Shown here in pieces: positions 1 to 13,098 of a stretch of 64,000 nucleotides of DNA. Every line of letters starts with the position of its first letter. The first letter of the stretch is position 1. The notes beneath the pieces are model-generated. The model had not been told where the DNA came from. It saw only the letters and a program-made list of their open reading frames with translations, and did no database searches. A program made the position numbers and the translations under genes. This DNA comes from Yamagishiella unicocca (lineage: Eukaryota; Chlorophyta; Chlorophyceae; Chlamydomonadales; Volvocaceae): the NCBI GenBank assembly GCA_003116995.1, contig BDSL01000004.1, positions 2,294,001-2,358,000 on the forward strand, given 5' to 3'.

Positions 1-3000
1 CGCATCGTTCGACGTGCGTGACTGGCAAGGCGCCGCTCTGGATCTGCCGACCTCGGTGGAAAACGTCGGCTGGTCCGTTTGGCGAGCCCCGCGGAGCACC
101 AGCTCGGGCTGGTATCTGCTGCGAGTGGTGTCGGACAGCGACAGTACGAACATGGACACCGCGGATGGGCCCATCGCCGTCAAGAGCCTGGTCCCCTACT
201 CGGCGGTCTTCCTGCCTTGGGACCCCAGCACCTCTGGCCTGTGGGCCGACGTCCGAGTAAGGAATAAGGACGGGGCAGCGAAGGGACCCGCAGGGGACTA
301 CCGCTGGGGGCTTGCTGTGGACTGCGCTGCACTGCGCCGTGCATGTTGCGCTGCGTTGCTTGTGTTGTATAGTTTGCCTTGACGTTGAGACCAACCCACC
401 GCGTCCAACCCAACCCACAACGTGTGCCATCAGGTGGTAGTGCGTGGGTCGGACGGGCTTGCCGACCCGAGCCCGGTGATCAGCCTGTCCGGTGCGAAGC
501 TGCAGGACAACGCAGGGGGGGCGAAGGCGGTGTCGTGGTACGGCCGGGACGTGGGGCTCGTCACCTCCCTGCAGCTGGTGCTTCCCCAGGCGCAGAGCCT
601 GCCGTCGTTCGCTGTTGTGCTGTTTACGGCGTGCGGTCGCTTCGAGGTGGGTATGCCAGGATGCAGGGCCGTGCTGGGCGGCGCTAGCTCTCTCCGGCGT
701 TGCTGTCAAAGCGAGGGCCTTATGCTCCAAGCTGAGATCCCAGCTGGAGCACGATATGCACATACACCGGGGCGACGACATGAGAACACCAATTAACCAA
801 CCAACCAACCAACCAACCAACCGGCCAACCAACCTCGTGGTGCTAGCCTCGCCGAAGCCTAAAACGCTAACTACCGACCCTTCCTCCTCTGCTCTCAGCC
901 ATCCCGTTACCGGCAGTCGCCGTGTTAACCCCTGCCCTCCCCAACACCCATGCTCCCGGATCAGATGTCTTTCCCTTCAGGAGCCCCGCCAGGCAACAGC
1001 AGCGCTCTTGCGTGCGGCCGCTTCAATGGCAGCTGCTACAGCTGCGCCAGGGCCGGCGGCTGCGGCTATTGCGGCGCCACCGGCGAGTGCATGGCGCTGG
1101 GGCTGCGCGGCGCCGTGCCGGCCACGCGCTCCTGCCCCGTAGACGGCTGGGCGGTCCAGCCAGGCTTCTGCCCCGACCGGTGCAACGCCTTCCGCTCATG
1201 CGACAGCTGCCTGCGGGTGACCGGCTGCGGCTGGTGCGCGGAGAGCTGCGCCTGCACTGCCGTGGACCCGCAGACGCGCGCTCCTGCTGCAGCGACCTGC
1301 AGCGCCCCCAAGTGGCTGGCGGAGCTGCCCTCGGGTGCCGCTTCGTGCGCCGCAGCCCCCGCGACGCTTGACTCACCGTGCCCGACCTCAGCAGTGGTCG
1401 CGGTCGCCGCGGCCCATGTCGTGACACCCAGGACGGGCCCGCCCTACGTGCTACTGAGCGGTGTCGGCTCCAGCAGGGTGGTGACGTGCAGGGACGTGTC
1501 CTGCGTGGCGCAAGGGGCCTGCACGGCGGCTGGAGTGTCCGCCTTCTGTCGCTGTGTTGGCGGCTGGTCTGGGGCGAACTGTACGGTGCCGCCAGGGCCT
1601 TGCTTCGGCAGCGAGCTGTGTGGGGACGGAGGCGTGTGTCTGGAGCGCGGCGGCCAGGCGGTGTGCGCCTGCCTGCAGGGCCACAGCTTCATGGCGCAGC
1701 GAGGTTGCGTCATGGTCGTCTTCAACTCCCCCAGCCCGGTAGGATCCAAAGTACGGCGCGGGTGTATCGTGTACCCCGGAATGGATCCTGCTGCCGTGCA
1801 TGCCTGCATCCCGTACATGCCTTACACAAGAAGAGGCGCACGCACGCCTTGTGGGTCGATCAGGTAGCTGCTGCTGACCCCCTCCCTCGCCTGCTGCCGC
1901 CGCCTTTCCATGTGTAACACTATGTGTGTGCAGCCCCCCACGCCGGTACCGCCGTCTCCAAGGCCGCCACCGCCTCCACCGTCGCCCTGGCCGCCGAAAC
2001 CGCCCACCCGACCGCCGCCGCAGCCGCCACCCTCTCCGAAACCGCCGCCTCCGCCGGCTATGTGTGGGAACCCACCGGGCTCTGGATGCAACGGCCGGGG
2101 CAAGTGCGGTAAGATGATCATCATGGCGCTAGATAGGCGGACCTGCCTGCCTGTCAGTCATCAGTCCAGACCGACATCACCTAAGCGCGCCCATTTTACA
2201 CATTACGCCCACTCCGAAGACCTGATGTATCACAACCTGGTGTTACATGTCCATTGCTGGTTGCAGATCCACTGTTGGCTCCCGTTTGCACGTGCCCAAT
2301 GGAGTGGGGAGATCCGTACAACTGTCCCAACGCCGCTTCCATCTGTGAGTAACGGAGTGCGGTTGGCAAAGCACGTACGGCAGCTGTCGTCGTACCTAGC
2401 TATTTGGTATGCTTTGACGTGTTGCGGCAGCGTGGGGTGTTCCCCACACCCACTGGCCACAAGTGACCGCGCGCTGCCAAGCACACGGTCGCATGCAGTG
2501 CCGTACCTTACTTAATTGCTGAAGTCGAACCGGCTGCCTGTTGGACAGGTACGAAGTGCAGGATGGCGAACGAAGAGGCACACATTTCTCTGTAGCACTC
2601 CTGACGTCGACGCCGTGTAACGAGCCCCTGATTGCGCTCGACCGCACTTGAATGCTGGCATCCCTCTGCTGCTGCTTGGTGTGTGATTGTCCCAGGGTAC
2701 GGCTGGGATTGCTACTGCCAGTGCCCACGAAGTGAGTGGTACTGCAACCAAAGTGACAGCTGCCGCTGGTGCATAACACGTAACTACGACGCCGGCTGTG
2801 TGCCCAGGAACATGGTGAGGAAGATGCATGGGCTGCAGAGCTGTCGCTGACCGGAGCGAAGAGCGAGCAAGCGGATGGCTATCCAAAAAATCGGATGGGG
2901 CACGGATGGGTTCGGGTATCCAACGAAAATGGGTGGGGCTTGGACAGCAGCAAATAAAATAATCATTTGGCGGCACCCTGACCATCCAAGCAGTTACGGA

Positions 3001-6000
3001 GGAATGCATGATGCCGGCCGTACTGACTGCGATGTTACTGTATCGTTGATCATTGCGGGTATTTCTGTAACACCCGCAATGATCAGGTCTCCCATACTTC
3101 TGCAATAAAGTAAATCTCCGACGCCATCCTCGCTCACGGAAAGACCGTGCCTTAGCTGGTTACTTTTCTTCCTTCCCCCCCGCCCCACTGCCACCACCAC
3201 TGCCGCAGCCTTGCCCCTCCTGGGCTCCCCCGGGACGGCGTCGTCGACGATTACTGCAGCGGCTGCTGGACGCAGGGAATGCCACCTCCATCTCAGGTTC
3301 AGCCGTTGTGGTGGCAGACGACGGGGGTACCGACGCGGGCAGGGTGCTCAGTCCCGAGCATAGCGAACTGCCACTGGGCTTCATTGGCGCCGAAGCACTG
3401 CAGGACAGGACCGTGCGTCGAGCTCTGCTGCAAAGTGTGGTTGACACCCCACCAGTGTACACTTGGATCTGGCTGTCTGGCCCAATGAGCGGCGTATACA
3501 CAGGGGTGATCACGAATCCAAACGCCCTAGAAACCAGCGTTACCGGACTCAGCAGCGGAACCTACGTTTTCCAGATAACGGTTAGAGACAACGATGGTAA
3601 CACGGCTGCGGCTAGTGCCGAGGTAACGCTCGAGCTGTCTCCTCCTGCACCCCGGCCGCCCAGTCCACCAACACCCTTCCCACCAGCATGGCCTCGCCCC
3701 GGCAGCCCAAAGCCGCTTTCATCCCCACCGCCAACCCCACCGACGAAACCGATGCGGCCTCCAAACCGCCCGCCACCTTCACATCCCCCTGGGAGCCCGG
3801 ATCCACCTTCACCCCTTCCACCTGATCCACCACATCCGGAGCAACCTCCCCCTGGTCCAGAATCGCCGAACCCGCCATCACCCTCGCCGCCTTCTCCACC
3901 ACCTCCAGATCAGCCTCCACCCAGCCCGGAACCGCCTGGGAGCCCGAACCCACCATCACCCCCGCCGCCGTATCCACCACCACCTGATCAGCCCCCACCC
4001 AGTCCAGAATCGCCGAACCCGCCACCACCCTCACCGCCTTCTCCGCCCCCTCCAGATCAGCCTCCACCCAGCCCGGAACCGCCTGGGAGCCCGAACCCGC
4101 CATCACCCCCGCCGCCGTATCCACCACCGCCGGATCATCCCCCACCCAGTCCAGAACCACCGAGCCCGCCATCACCCTCGCCGCCTTCTCCGCCCCCTCC
4201 AGATCAGCCTCCACCCAGCCCGGAACTGCCTGGGTGCCCAAACCCGCCATCAACGCCGCCATCATATCCACCACCGCCGGATCAACCCCCACCCAGCCCT
4301 GAACCGCCTGGTGGGCCGATCATGCCGTCCCCACCGCCACCTGACCCACCACCACCTGACCCACCTCCTCCCAGTCCAGAACCACCTGGAATTCCGAACC
4401 CACCATCACCCCCGCCGCCGTATCCACCGCCGCCGGATGATCCTCAAATTCGCCCACTATCGCCTGGTCACCCGATCATGCCGTCCCAACCGCCGCCAGA
4501 CCCACCGCCGCTGCATCAACCTCCAACCAGCCCGCAACTGCCGGAAAACTCCAAACTACCGTCACATCCGCCGCCAGGACTACCATCTCCGGGTCAACCT
4601 CCAACCAATCCGCCCTGGCCTGGCAGCCCTAACACGCCGCCACCCTCGCCGTTATATACACCTCAACCTCCCGATCAACCTCCAACCAACCCGCCACAGC
4701 CTGGCAGCCCGGACACATCGCAATCACCGCCGTTGCATACACCTCAACCTCCCGATCAACCTCCAACCGATCCGCCGCAGCCTGGCAGCCCGGACACATC
4801 GCAATCACCGCCGTTGCATACACCTCAACCTCCCGATCAACCTCCAACCGATCCGCCGCAGCCTGGCAGCCCGGACACGCTGCAACTCCCGCCGTCGTAT
4901 CCGCCTCAACCTCCCGATCAACCTCCAACCAACCCGCCACAGCCTGGCAGCCCGGACACATCGCAATCACCGCCGTTGCATACACCTCAACCTCCCGATC
5001 AACCTCCAACCGATCCGCCGCAGCCTGGCAGAACGGACACACCGCCATCCCCGCCGTCGTATCCACCTCAACCTCCCGATCAACCTCCATCCAATCCACC
5101 ACCACCTGGCAGCCCAGGCATACCCCAACCCCCGCCGTTATATACACCTCAACCTCCGGATCAACCTCCAACCAACCCGCCACCACCTGGTAGCCCGGAC
5201 ATGCCACAACCGCCGCCACCTCAACCTCCGGATCAACCTCCAACCAACCCGCCACCACCTGGTAGCCCGGACATGCCACAACCGCCGCCACCTCAACCTC
5301 CCGATCAACCTCCAACCAACCCGCCACCACCTGGTAGCCCGGACATGCCACAACCGCCGCCACCTCAACCTCCGGATCAACCTCCAACCAACCCGCCACC
5401 ACCTGGTAGCCCGGATACACCCCAACCCCCGCCACCTCAACCCCCGGATCAACCTCCAACCATTTCGCCACCACCTGGTAGCCCGGACACGCCGCCACCC
5501 CCGACAGCCTACCCACCTCCACCTCGGCATCAACCGCCAACCAACTCGCCACCACCTGTTAGGCCAAACCGGCCATTGCCTCCGCCACCTAACCCACCTC
5601 GACCTCCGGGATTACCACCGCCTTTGGACCCGCCAACGCCTGGTGACCCGAACCCACCATCATTCCCGACACCTAACCCGTCTTTGTCGCCAGATGGACC
5701 GCCTCCAGGCAGCCTTCCGGTGCCACTAGTGCCTTCGACGCCGCCATCGCATCCACCACCGCCACTGACCCCACCATCGTCTAAGCCACCACGGTCACCG
5801 CTGCCATCCCCAGCCAGATCCAAACCAACGGCATTACCGCCAGCGCTGCTTTCCCCGCCTGGCCCCCCGCCGTCATCACCACCTCCATCATCTCCAGCAC
5901 CACCACCTTTGCTACGCCCATTCCCGTCCAAGACTCTACCGCCCCCACCATCCCCGCTACCCCCACGGCCGTCCAGTCCACCCCCACTACCACCATCGCC

Positions 6001-9000
6001 TCCCCCGTCCGTCCCTAGGACCCGCCCACCGTTACCAGGCCCACGACCAGGGGCCCCCTCACGCGAGCCACCAGCAGCCCAACCGCCTGCACCACACCCC
6101 GACAGCCCTTCTCCTCCGATGCCACCGCCCGACCCACCATCGCCTCCGATGCCGCCTCCGTTTCCTCCCACCGGTCCCTGCCCAGCCTCCTGCCAAGACT
6201 GCCTCCGGTGGATGTCTCCTGTTGCCGCCCACGCCGTTTCCTCGCCGCGTCCTGTCGCTCTGGGCCTTGCGGGCATGGTCATGACCGGGTGCCGCAACCA
6301 GACGACGGTTCCCATCGCCTCCTGCCATGCTCTTGCCGCTCTCATCTTGGCGGGCAGCGGAAACATCGCCGCCAGGGCCGGTATGATGTGCGCCAAGATG
6401 GGGATGTGTCCTAGGCAGCGGTGCTCCCAGCTGAACGCATCCTCCATCCATCGAGGCAGGCCCCACCTGTTCGGCGTCCTGGACTTGTGCGCCGTGGAAG
6501 GCGTCTCCGGAGGCGCACCCACTCCCCTACCCAGCGCGGCTCCGAAACCGAGCAACTGCCGTACCGCCGCCGGCTGCCCCACTGCGGCGCCTCTCTGCTG
6601 GTTCGATGACCCCTCGCCGCCCAAGATTTGCTACTGCGCCTCTGGCAACGATATCTGCAACAGCATGGGCTCCTGCAAAAGCTACTGCTCCCTGGGCTCC
6701 ACCGCCGCCCACATCACTGCACTCAACGCGGGCGCAACCGCGTGCGACCCTTCAAGCACCGCTCCGCAGTGCGGCCCCGAACACAACTGCGTGGCCATCG
6801 GCGGAGGAAGCTGCAAGCTGTGGCGGTGTGACACAGCCGCCCAGCAGCTGGTCCAGGCGACGTGCGAGGGGCTATGTAAGCCGCAGTGCCTGGGCATGGT
6901 GTCTGCGCAGCTTTCCGACGACGGTCGGACGGTTGTTGTGGCTCTCAGCGCACACGCCGTGGTGTTGGAGCTGGTGCCGTGTTCTAGCGTGTTCAGCGCC
7001 CCCAGTGTGGTGCTGCTGGGCGGGAGTGACGCGCTGTGCAGCGCTAGTGGAGCGGTGCTCACCATCAAGATGACCCCGACTGCGACCCTGATGGTAGGTA
7101 GTGCAGGTGGTGCGCGGACACACGTGGCATCGTGTTGTAAGTATCGCGCAGTCTTGGTTCACACGTGGGGTTGCGATCTATCGATTACCATAGCCATAAA
7201 CACCTTGAGACTTCGGCTCTTGGTTGCGAAATGAGCTTACCAGGCATAATCTTACTTGCTTCTTGCTTCTTGCTGCCACCATTGACACACGCGGCTCTTC
7301 CTACCTCCTTCTCCTCCCTTCACTCTTCCGTTTCACTCCTGCCGCTCTCCTGCACGTGATCAGCCGGGCCAGGCACTGGAGCTGCTGTCCAGCGGCTCGG
7401 TTCTCGTCAGCGCTCTGGATGGCGATGACTTCAGCGGCACAGTCACGGTAAGCAATCTTCCCGTGGCTTATATCATGCACCCTGCTGGTCACAACACCCA
7501 TCGCCTTGCCATGCATGTGGCTCGCTCGCTGTCATCGGTTACAATGACCGGCACGTTGGTGACGAACCTAAACAGGGGGTTATTATCAGTTACCGGTACC
7601 ATTCCTGACCAACCAATGCTGTTAAAAAACGTGTCATAATTCAGCTACACATACATGGTGCCTGCCAACGCAAGCAAGCTGTGATGCTCTGACGGCGATT
7701 CTCCTTCTTCTGCTTTTGGTGGATTTATCTGCAGCGCCAGTTACCTCTTAATGGCGTTGTTCACAGCGACCATTACTACCGTGCCTAACTGGCCGCATCC
7801 GATCTGAACCTTTTCCGGTCGTCTCGCTCCCTCCAAATCCAAACAATCGCATACACGTCTTATCCAAGTTCCCTCACTTGCGGGCTTGATTATGTATGCC
7901 ACGCCTCCATCCGCAGGTGGCTCCCTGCACGCCCTGTGCCGCCTCCCGGCCTCGGATCACCGGCCCCAAGACCATTGGGCATTGGTGCAAGGGTGTTGGC
8001 GGTCTGGTAGGCGGCGCGCCCCTGGCAACCACCTTTGATGCATCCGCCTCCGTAGACCCCTCTGGGCGAGCAGTGTGGACGGACGTGCGCTGGTCGCTCC
8101 CACAGGGAGCGATGCTGGGCAGAGCCGACAGCCGCGCGGCCCTGGTGGCTGCGGTCGACCGCACCAACGCCCTCACTAGCACCCGCGAGCGCCTTCAGTT
8201 ATCCCTGACAGAGGCCGAGTCGTCTGCGCTGGACGAGCTCCCCGCCTATCGGTTGACCCTTGCTGTGACATCCTGGCTGGGGACGTCTGCACAGGCGTCA
8301 TTCTCCTTTGCCAAGGCGTCCCACAGCCGCCCGGACAAGCCGGACGTTTCCATTGCCGGACCCGAGGAGCAGAGTTTCAAGATCCGCGATGGCTTGAAGC
8401 TGTCAGCGGATGCTAGGACACTCTGTGAAGGTGAGTTGCACTACTGGTTGCAGTGCCCAGGATGTGCACTCAGTGCCTCTGCGGCCACAGCAGTGTACAG
8501 CTGCTGGTTTGGTGGTGCCGGAAGTGGTGGGCGGGGTCGCATAATCACTAAAAATTTACTTGTGTGCAACCGGGCGCGTGCATCACACAGGCCAGTCCCT
8601 GGAGTGGAGGTGGACCTCTCCCTCTAATTGGTTTGGCCTGCCAGAGGATGGCATCCCAGGCCAGCACCTCTACCTGCCGCCTCCCGTGCTCGCCGCCCAC
8701 GGCCAGAACATGATATTGCGGGTGACGGGCAGCTATGCTGGAGGTAAGTTGGCAGCAGCGGGTGCCAACAGCCCAGCTAGTGGTGGGGGTCCGATCAGCG
8801 AATCTACAGGTATGGGTGTTTGTGTGCTGGCCTGTGCTTAATCACATAATTCTTATACGAAAGCCCAGTGGTAAAATGCACATGCGTATTATTGATTTAT
8901 CACCGTGACGGTTTCTACACGGTTGGCACTACTGTTCCGCCTAGATAGGAATTCCTAGTTGCTGGATATGAGCCTTCTGCACCGCGTGTGCGATAGGTGC

Positions 9001-12000
9001 ACGAGGAAGCGCGGCATGAGGAAGCACGCTTCTCGGAGTGTTGGCCATGCTGCTGCCAGACATCCTGCGGCGACCGCCACTTCCCAACCACGCACTGATG
9101 GTCCCAACCCACCCACCCCGCCCGTGGACCCACCATCGTCGGCTGCAGACCCAGCCACGGCGGCAACCGCCGACGTGCAGCTGACCGCCCTGGGCTCGGA
9201 GCCCATCGTTCAATTGTACGGGCCCAGTGGTGATGTGTCAGACAGCTTGGAGTTGGCCTTCAATGCCACCACATCCTCTGACCCGGATTCCGAGGCCGAC
9301 TTGCAGCAGCTCGCCTTCACCTGGGACTGCCGCAGAGAAGACCACCCGGTGCCCTGCTTCATCAGCGGAAGCCAGGGCGACCAGACAACCTCCCCTGGCC
9401 TGTGGATACTGCCAGCAGGGCTGCTAGCCAGCGGCAAGCTCCACACCATCACTGTGACTGTGTCCAAGGAGGTTACAGTGGGAGCCCCTGCGCTGCAGGC
9501 CACTGCTGCGCTGACATTGCGCCCACGTTCAACCGCCAAGCCCTTCCCCCGTGGCTCCCTCAGCCGCCAGTGCGGCATTGCGGGCTGCCGGGGCCCACAC
9601 GGCACCGACCAGCCGCTCGTCGTGGCGCTCTACCTGGAAGTCCCGGCCTTCTTCGGCTGCACCGTCTCGTGGGAAAGCGCAGAGATGCCTGGCATCGCCA
9701 GCCTCACAGCCTCCAGCACGGCCACCGACCCCAACGTCCCTGCAGCCACGCACTTCCTTACCATCCCTGCTGCCGCCCTGCCCAGCAGCCGCGACAGCAT
9801 AACAATCCTGGCAACAATGGCGCTCGGCGACGTCTCCGGCCTTGCGGCTGTCACAGTGCCGCTGAACAGCGCTCCGGTCTGTGCGCTCAGCCTCTCCCAC
9901 CCATCCACCTGCCTGTCACTCACCGTCACCAATGACACCTACCCATACACAGAGGTGGCTGCGCTGGCGCAGGGCTGGTACGACAGGGAAGACTCACAGA
10001 ACGCCCTGCGCTATGAGTTTGGGGTGCGCAATGTGCTCAGCGGTGGCCGTCTGGTCGATGCTGTGCAGCAGCTGGGAAGCTCAAGTGCTGCCACACTTGT
10101 GGGCCTGACACAGGGTGAGGTTACGGTGTATGGCTGTGCCATTGATAGCCAGGGAGCTCGCAGCTGCACTTACACCACCGTCACCATCCTGCCACCGCCG
10201 ACGGACTTCAACGCCACCACTGTGCTCGAATCGGTGGATGTAACTGCACTGGTCCAGGTACGCGCCCTGCTGGCAGACTTTCAGGTGTCCTCGGAAAGCC
10301 AGGAAGGTAGCCCGAGATAGGGCGTGTTGCGGGGTCAATCGGAAAGACTCCGCCTAAGATTAGATGTGCACATTGCCTAACATAGCCCCACAATGTCGCA
10401 CGTGATTGGTCACATCGACGGGCACGCTTGCCTCACATACATGTGTCGTAGTCTCCAGCTGCTCCTCCTCTGCATTCCGATCCGCATCTGCATCCACAAC
10501 CGCAGGCCGGCGATCAGCGCACTCTCCTCCAGGCAGCCTGCCGGGTGGCCACAATCATGTCAGCGCTTGACACCAATGATGCTGATAGCAGCGGGGACGG
10601 CGGCAGCAGCGGAAGTGGCGGCAGTGATGCCGATACCACAGTGCAGCAACGTCGGCAGGATCTGGTCGCCACCCAAAGCGCCGCGCTGGTGACAGCCATC
10701 CTGACTAATGCGGCCTGGGATGACTCCGAGCAGGTAAGCCGCCTGATTTGTCGGCTTCTGCATCCTCGGTCATGCTCACGTATATTGCGATGGCGATGTC
10801 AACACACAACTTTAGGTGTGAGGAGTATGACAGCTGCTATCCCCACACCTAAAGTCCCCTACACCGTGTTGTGGTATCGGTAATGTGTGGCGGCTGGAGA
10901 TAGGGCCTCTTTGGCCGATCGTGCTATGACCCTCGGTACTCTTAGTGTTGCCACTGGTGGCTACACGTGGCAGAACACCCTTTTTACCTGCACAAATAAA
11001 CACAGCCATTTCATAATGTAGACAGCTCTAGCAGTGCAAACGCACCAAGAAAGAAGACAAGTAAGATCACCTCCATCCACTACTCCCTTCCTCCTTCCCC
11101 CGTCTACGGCCACAGCGCGCTCAGGCGGCCTCCGCCGTCGCGGCCCTTGCTGCCAGCGCCGCCTCCATCCTCCAGGACGACACCACACGCCAGGCCTTCC
11201 TCGAAATCGCCATCAAAGCAGCCCAGGCTCTGGAGGACTCTACAGGCGCTTCCAGCAGCTCCGGCCTTGCCACTCACCTCTGCCTCATGCTCAGTGCTGC
11301 CCTGCCCACGAGTACTAGCACCTCCCACAGCGGCAGGGCCAGCGACACGAGGAGCAACAGCCTGGCGGCCGCTGACGAGGGGACGGACGCTAGCAGCAGC
11401 GCCCAGCTGCGGCTGCAGGGTCTGCTCAGTGTGGCAGGTCGCTTGGGGGGTCTGCTGGGAGGCCAGGTGGTGCCTGGGGGTGGATGCCTGGTCGCCGGTG
11501 ACAGCGGTGTATACGTTTCCGCGGCCGCACTGCCCGCGGCAGTGGCAGCGGCTTCTGTTGGCAGCAACGAAGCCAACAGTGCATCTACCTCCGTCACCCT
11601 CGCCGCCGGCCCTGACACCGCCCAACAGACGGCCCCCAGTGCCGGCCCTGACACCGCCCAACAGACGGCCCCCAGTGCCGGCCCTGACACCGCCCAACAG
11701 GCGGCCCCCAGCGACGGCCGAAGGTTGCGACACCGCCAGCTCCTGGCGACGGCCACCGTAGATGGCTCAAGCATCCCTGCCAGCAACAGTGCGTCGGTGT
11801 TCCTCGTCCTGTACGGAGCCGTAGCCACGGGTGCAGCGGGTTATAGTGTCAGCCTGCAGTACATCCCTGCCGCTGCCGCCACCCTGGTGCAGGCTCTTAG
11901 TGACTCTCTTCCAGGTTACACCACCATCCTCACGGGCCTTACTACCATCAGCTGGAATGCTGGGACGTTTGCAGACCCCTCACCCCCTGCCCTTGACGGC

Positions 12001-13098
12001 ATCAACAGCTACCTGCAGCTCCGCATTCCCGCGCCCGGCTTTAACTCGAGCCGTGCCTCCGCCTGCCTACTGTACGACGCAAGCAGCAATGACGTCACGG
12101 GAAGCCTTGACGGGCTTCTCGCCGGTGCACAGCCTGCTGCGTTTATCTCGTACGATAGTACGACCGGTCACGTGATGTGCCATGCCCATGCCATGGGCTG
12201 CTACACTGTGGCGCAAGGCCCTGAGCTGTTGACGCCACCGCCGCCGCCATTCATTGAGCATGGTGGAGGTGAACGTGGTATCGTACAGCTGTCACCACCG
12301 CCACCACCACCACCACCCAATGGACAAAATGACGAAGCCTTTGAGCCCCAGGCGCCGCCGCGTCCCTTGGTTACAGATCAAGAACAGTCCGCTGGTGCCG
12401 CTGACATGCTGAGCGGCGGTGGCACCAACCCCAGTGACGCCCCGGCGTCCTCTGGTTCATCAAAGATCCCAATCATTGCCGGTATCGCCGGAGGTGTGGG
12501 ACTTCTGGCCCTAGTCGGCGCAGGCTTCGTTATTATGCAGTGCCGCAGGAGGCAGACTGTGGTGCCTATGGTACCGGCGGCGCCGTTGGAAATGCCAGCT
12601 GGTACTATGCGCCGCGCATGGTCCGGCCAGGCGCCTACTGGGGCACCAGCTGTGGCGCACAGGGCGTGCCCTGCCCCGGCTCCTGCTGAGGCACCAGCTG
12701 TGGCGCCTGCTAGCATGTCTGCTGCGGGTGCACCGTTTACTCCTGACACCGCGGCTGCAGTAACGCCAGCAGCGTCTGCAGTGCGTGATGTTACGCTGTC
12801 AAACACAGTTGTTGATATATGGTATGCTCAAAATCAAGCTGCGCTGCCGGCTCTGCCTAGCCTAGCCGCTCGCGGCGTCGTCACTCCTGCTGCGACACCC
12901 GACGTCACACCCGCTGCGACACCCGACGCCACGCCTGCTGTGGCGCTGCCTGGCTTCCTAGGGGAAGCTGCGGCATCGGCACTTGGACATGATACGGTGC
13001 CCACCCGACATTGCACCTTACCGCCTATCCATGTGGCTGTCACGACGCCGTCTGATGGGCCTCCGATATCGACCGCGAACGGCTCGACCTCCTCCTAA
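1..13098 (+). CDS. Large REJ/PKD-type proline-rich (HRGP-like) single-pass membrane glycoprotein, 5' partial
   Basis: Probable cell-surface or extracellular-matrix receptor-like glycoprotein; the start lies before the window. Proposed exons: 1-256, 434-650, 981-1738, 1934-2108, 2267-2344, 2696-2814, 3209-7093, 7364-7447, 7917-8430, 8591-8743, 9149-10257, 10506-10733, 11125-13098; all phases join, giving about 3,180 residues. Order seen: a beta-rich N-terminal part (a weak KNH-like reading is possible), a PSI-like Cys module and EGF-like module (1000-1735), a short proline stretch (1934-2080), Cys-rich knots (2267-2814), a PKD-like domain (3300-3640), a long proline shaft, a saposin-like and Cys-rich segment (6175-6900), REJ-like modules with repeated D-A-S-x-S/W-x-W patterns (7917-10257), an Ala/Ser region, one TM helix (12466-12537) and a ~185-residue cytosolic tail. 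REJ and PKD modules are known from polycystin-1 and sperm receptors; no multi-pass channel part is present. One gene or two fused models is not certain, but every junction keeps frame. Confidence 0.75.
795..834 (+). repeat. (AACC)n microsatellite in intron 2
   Basis: About nine AACC units with one GGCC interruption, inside the intron between exons 434-650 and 981-1738 of the REJ/PKD gene. Confidence 0.9.
3047..3085. repeat. Perfect 14-bp inverted repeat (hairpin) in intron 6
   Basis: tgatcattgcgggt at 3047-3060 is the exact reverse complement of 3072-3085, with an 11-nt loop. It lies in the 2815-3208 intron of the REJ/PKD gene; no function is evident. Confidence 0.9.
3640..6178 (+). repeat. 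Proline-rich shaft: in-frame tandem peptide repeats
   Basis: One uninterrupted exon encodes ~840 residues dominated by Pro with Ser, Asp, Gln and Asn. The first part is PPSPxP-type; from about 4640 to 5480 the units are 24-27 residues built around PPDQPPTNPPxPGSPD. Such motifs are prolyl-hydroxylation and arabinosylation sites in volvocine HRGPs, so a stiff rod separating the PKD-like domain from the REJ part is inferred. Neighbouring units are nearly identical at DNA level, so length polymorphism is likely. Confidence 0.9.
10809..10855. repeat. Perfect 12-bp inverted repeat in intron 12
   Basis: actttaggtgtg at 10809-10820 pairs exactly with 10844-10855 across a 23-nt loop, inside the 10734-11124 intron of the REJ/PKD gene. 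Confidence 0.9.
11605..11712 (+). repeat. 36-bp in-frame coding repeat, three copies
   Basis: Three consecutive 36-bp copies (11605-11640, 11641-11676, 11677-11712) encode AGPDTAQQTAPS; the third has two substitutions that change T to A and alter the final serine codon. It lies in the ectodomain before the TM helix of the REJ/PKD protein. Confidence 0.95.
12466..12537 (+). other. Predicted transmembrane helix of the REJ/PKD glycoprotein
   Basis: A 24-residue hydrophobic run (I-P-I-I-A-G-I-A-G-G-V-G-L-L-A-L...) is followed directly by a C-R-R-R stop-transfer cluster, which predicts a type I topology with the ~185-residue tail inside the cell. It is the only clear TM segment in the visible part. 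Confidence 0.85.

Noticed and set aside
4629..5555. 308-codon open frame on the minus strand, V/A/G/E-rich repeats
   Set aside because: Exact antisense of the proline-repeat exon; its repeats are those of the plus-strand array.
5530..6624. 364-codon Gly-rich minus-strand frame
   Set aside because: Antisense shadow of proline codons in the REJ/PKD gene.
1..13098. Identification as a sexual agglutinin (SAG1/SAD1) or a polycystin channel
   Set aside because: The proline shaft resembles agglutinins and the REJ modules resemble PKD1, but the domain order differs and there is no multi-pass channel region, so no symbol is given.
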